From Bacillus sp. (in: firmicutes) (GTDB lineage: Bacteria; Bacillota; Bacilli; Bacillales; Bacillaceae), in contig JAPSLL010000007.1 in assembly GCA_031180805.1 (NCBI GenBank), positions 1 through 61,865 on the forward strand: 61,865 nt of DNA, written 5' to 3'. The notes beneath the pieces are model-generated. The model saw only the letters and a program-made list of their open reading frames with translations. It was not told the DNA's origin and searched no databases. Positions 61,798 through 61,865 of this stretch are shown here, piece by piece (position 1 is the stretch's first letter; every line of letters starts with the position of its first letter). The position numbers were made by a program, and so were the translations under genes.

Positions 61798-61865
61798 ATA
61801 CTTTCAAAAATGGAGAAATACTTTCGAATTTCAGAGAATACTTTCAAAAATGGAGAAATACTTTC
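61798..61865. repeat. 20-bp tandem repeat truncated by the window end
   Basis: Units of 20 bp beginning ATACTTTC start at 61798, 61818, 61838 and 61858. The first and third are identical (ATACTTTCAAAAATGGAGAA), while the second differs after ATACTTTCGAA. The array runs past the last base, so its length is unknown. Confidence 0.7.

Noticed and set aside
61798-61865. CRISPR array
   Set aside because: Unit period is 20 bp with no unique spacers of 30 bp or more and no cas genes; it is a simple tandem repeat.

Overview
The window looks like chromosomal DNA of a low-GC, endospore-forming member of the Bacillaceae. Evidence is a germinant-receptor operon, a Spo0E-type phosphatase, two sporulation-type histidine kinases, perfect Spo0A boxes, a CcpA cre site, a LicT-type antiterminator target, a SAM (S-box) riboswitch, strong AGGAGG ribosome binding sites and frequent TTG/GTG starts. 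Presence of a glutaminyl-tRNA synthetase argues against a B. subtilis-like species. No rRNA, tRNA, CRISPR array, prophage or intact insertion sequence was seen.

Layout. 0-5 kb: TetR regulator divergent from an ABC-2 drug-type exporter, then a small MarR-controlled module (bactofilin-like protein plus a membrane peptide). 5-10 kb: oxidoreductase, and a beta-glucoside PTS/6-phospho-beta-glucosidase operon with cre and RAT/terminator control. 10-16 kb: mixed housekeeping genes (VOC protein, methyltransferase, STAS-like protein, degenerate KAS III, Na+-symporter, CtaM-like protein, secreted protein). 16-17.4 kb: an HTH-TPR regulator of NprR/RRNPP type with a candidate 36-residue peptide gene right behind it. 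17.8-32.3 kb: a 17-gene co-directional operon ending in a strong terminator.

That operon is the most interesting part. It encodes a catalytically dead ketosynthase (chain-length-factor-like), a ketoreductase, an acyl carrier protein, an active ketosynthase, a thioesterase, two ABC exporters, a Gfo/Idh/MocA oxidoreductase, three consecutive BtrH-type acyltransferase homologues (the middle one lacking the conserved His), a family 2 glycosyltransferase, a PIG-L deacetylase, a FabZ-like dehydratase and its own AcpS. There is no enoyl reductase and no malonyl transacylase. The inferred product is an unsaturated or polyene acyl chain made by a highly reducing type II PKS, transferred from the carrier protein to an amino or sugar acceptor and exported. 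The logic resembles the streptococcal cyl (granadaene) operon. The divergent peptide-sensing regulator suggests cell-density control.

32-46 kb: a HemY paralogue behind an Fnr-like site, an alanine symporter, Spo0E, a germinant receptor (small membrane protein, B, A, C), a YusV-like siderophore ATPase behind a perfect Fur box, a Bacillus-type intergenic repeat, a decayed alpha/beta hydrolase, and a Med/BMP-like sensor protein with a histidine kinase. 46-62 kb: GlnRS, an MFS exporter, S-box-controlled aspartokinase, a complete sucrose operon with three LacI-type operators, two DUF2294 paralogues, a second histidine kinase, an HTH protein, two small genes and a 20-bp tandem repeat that runs off the window end.
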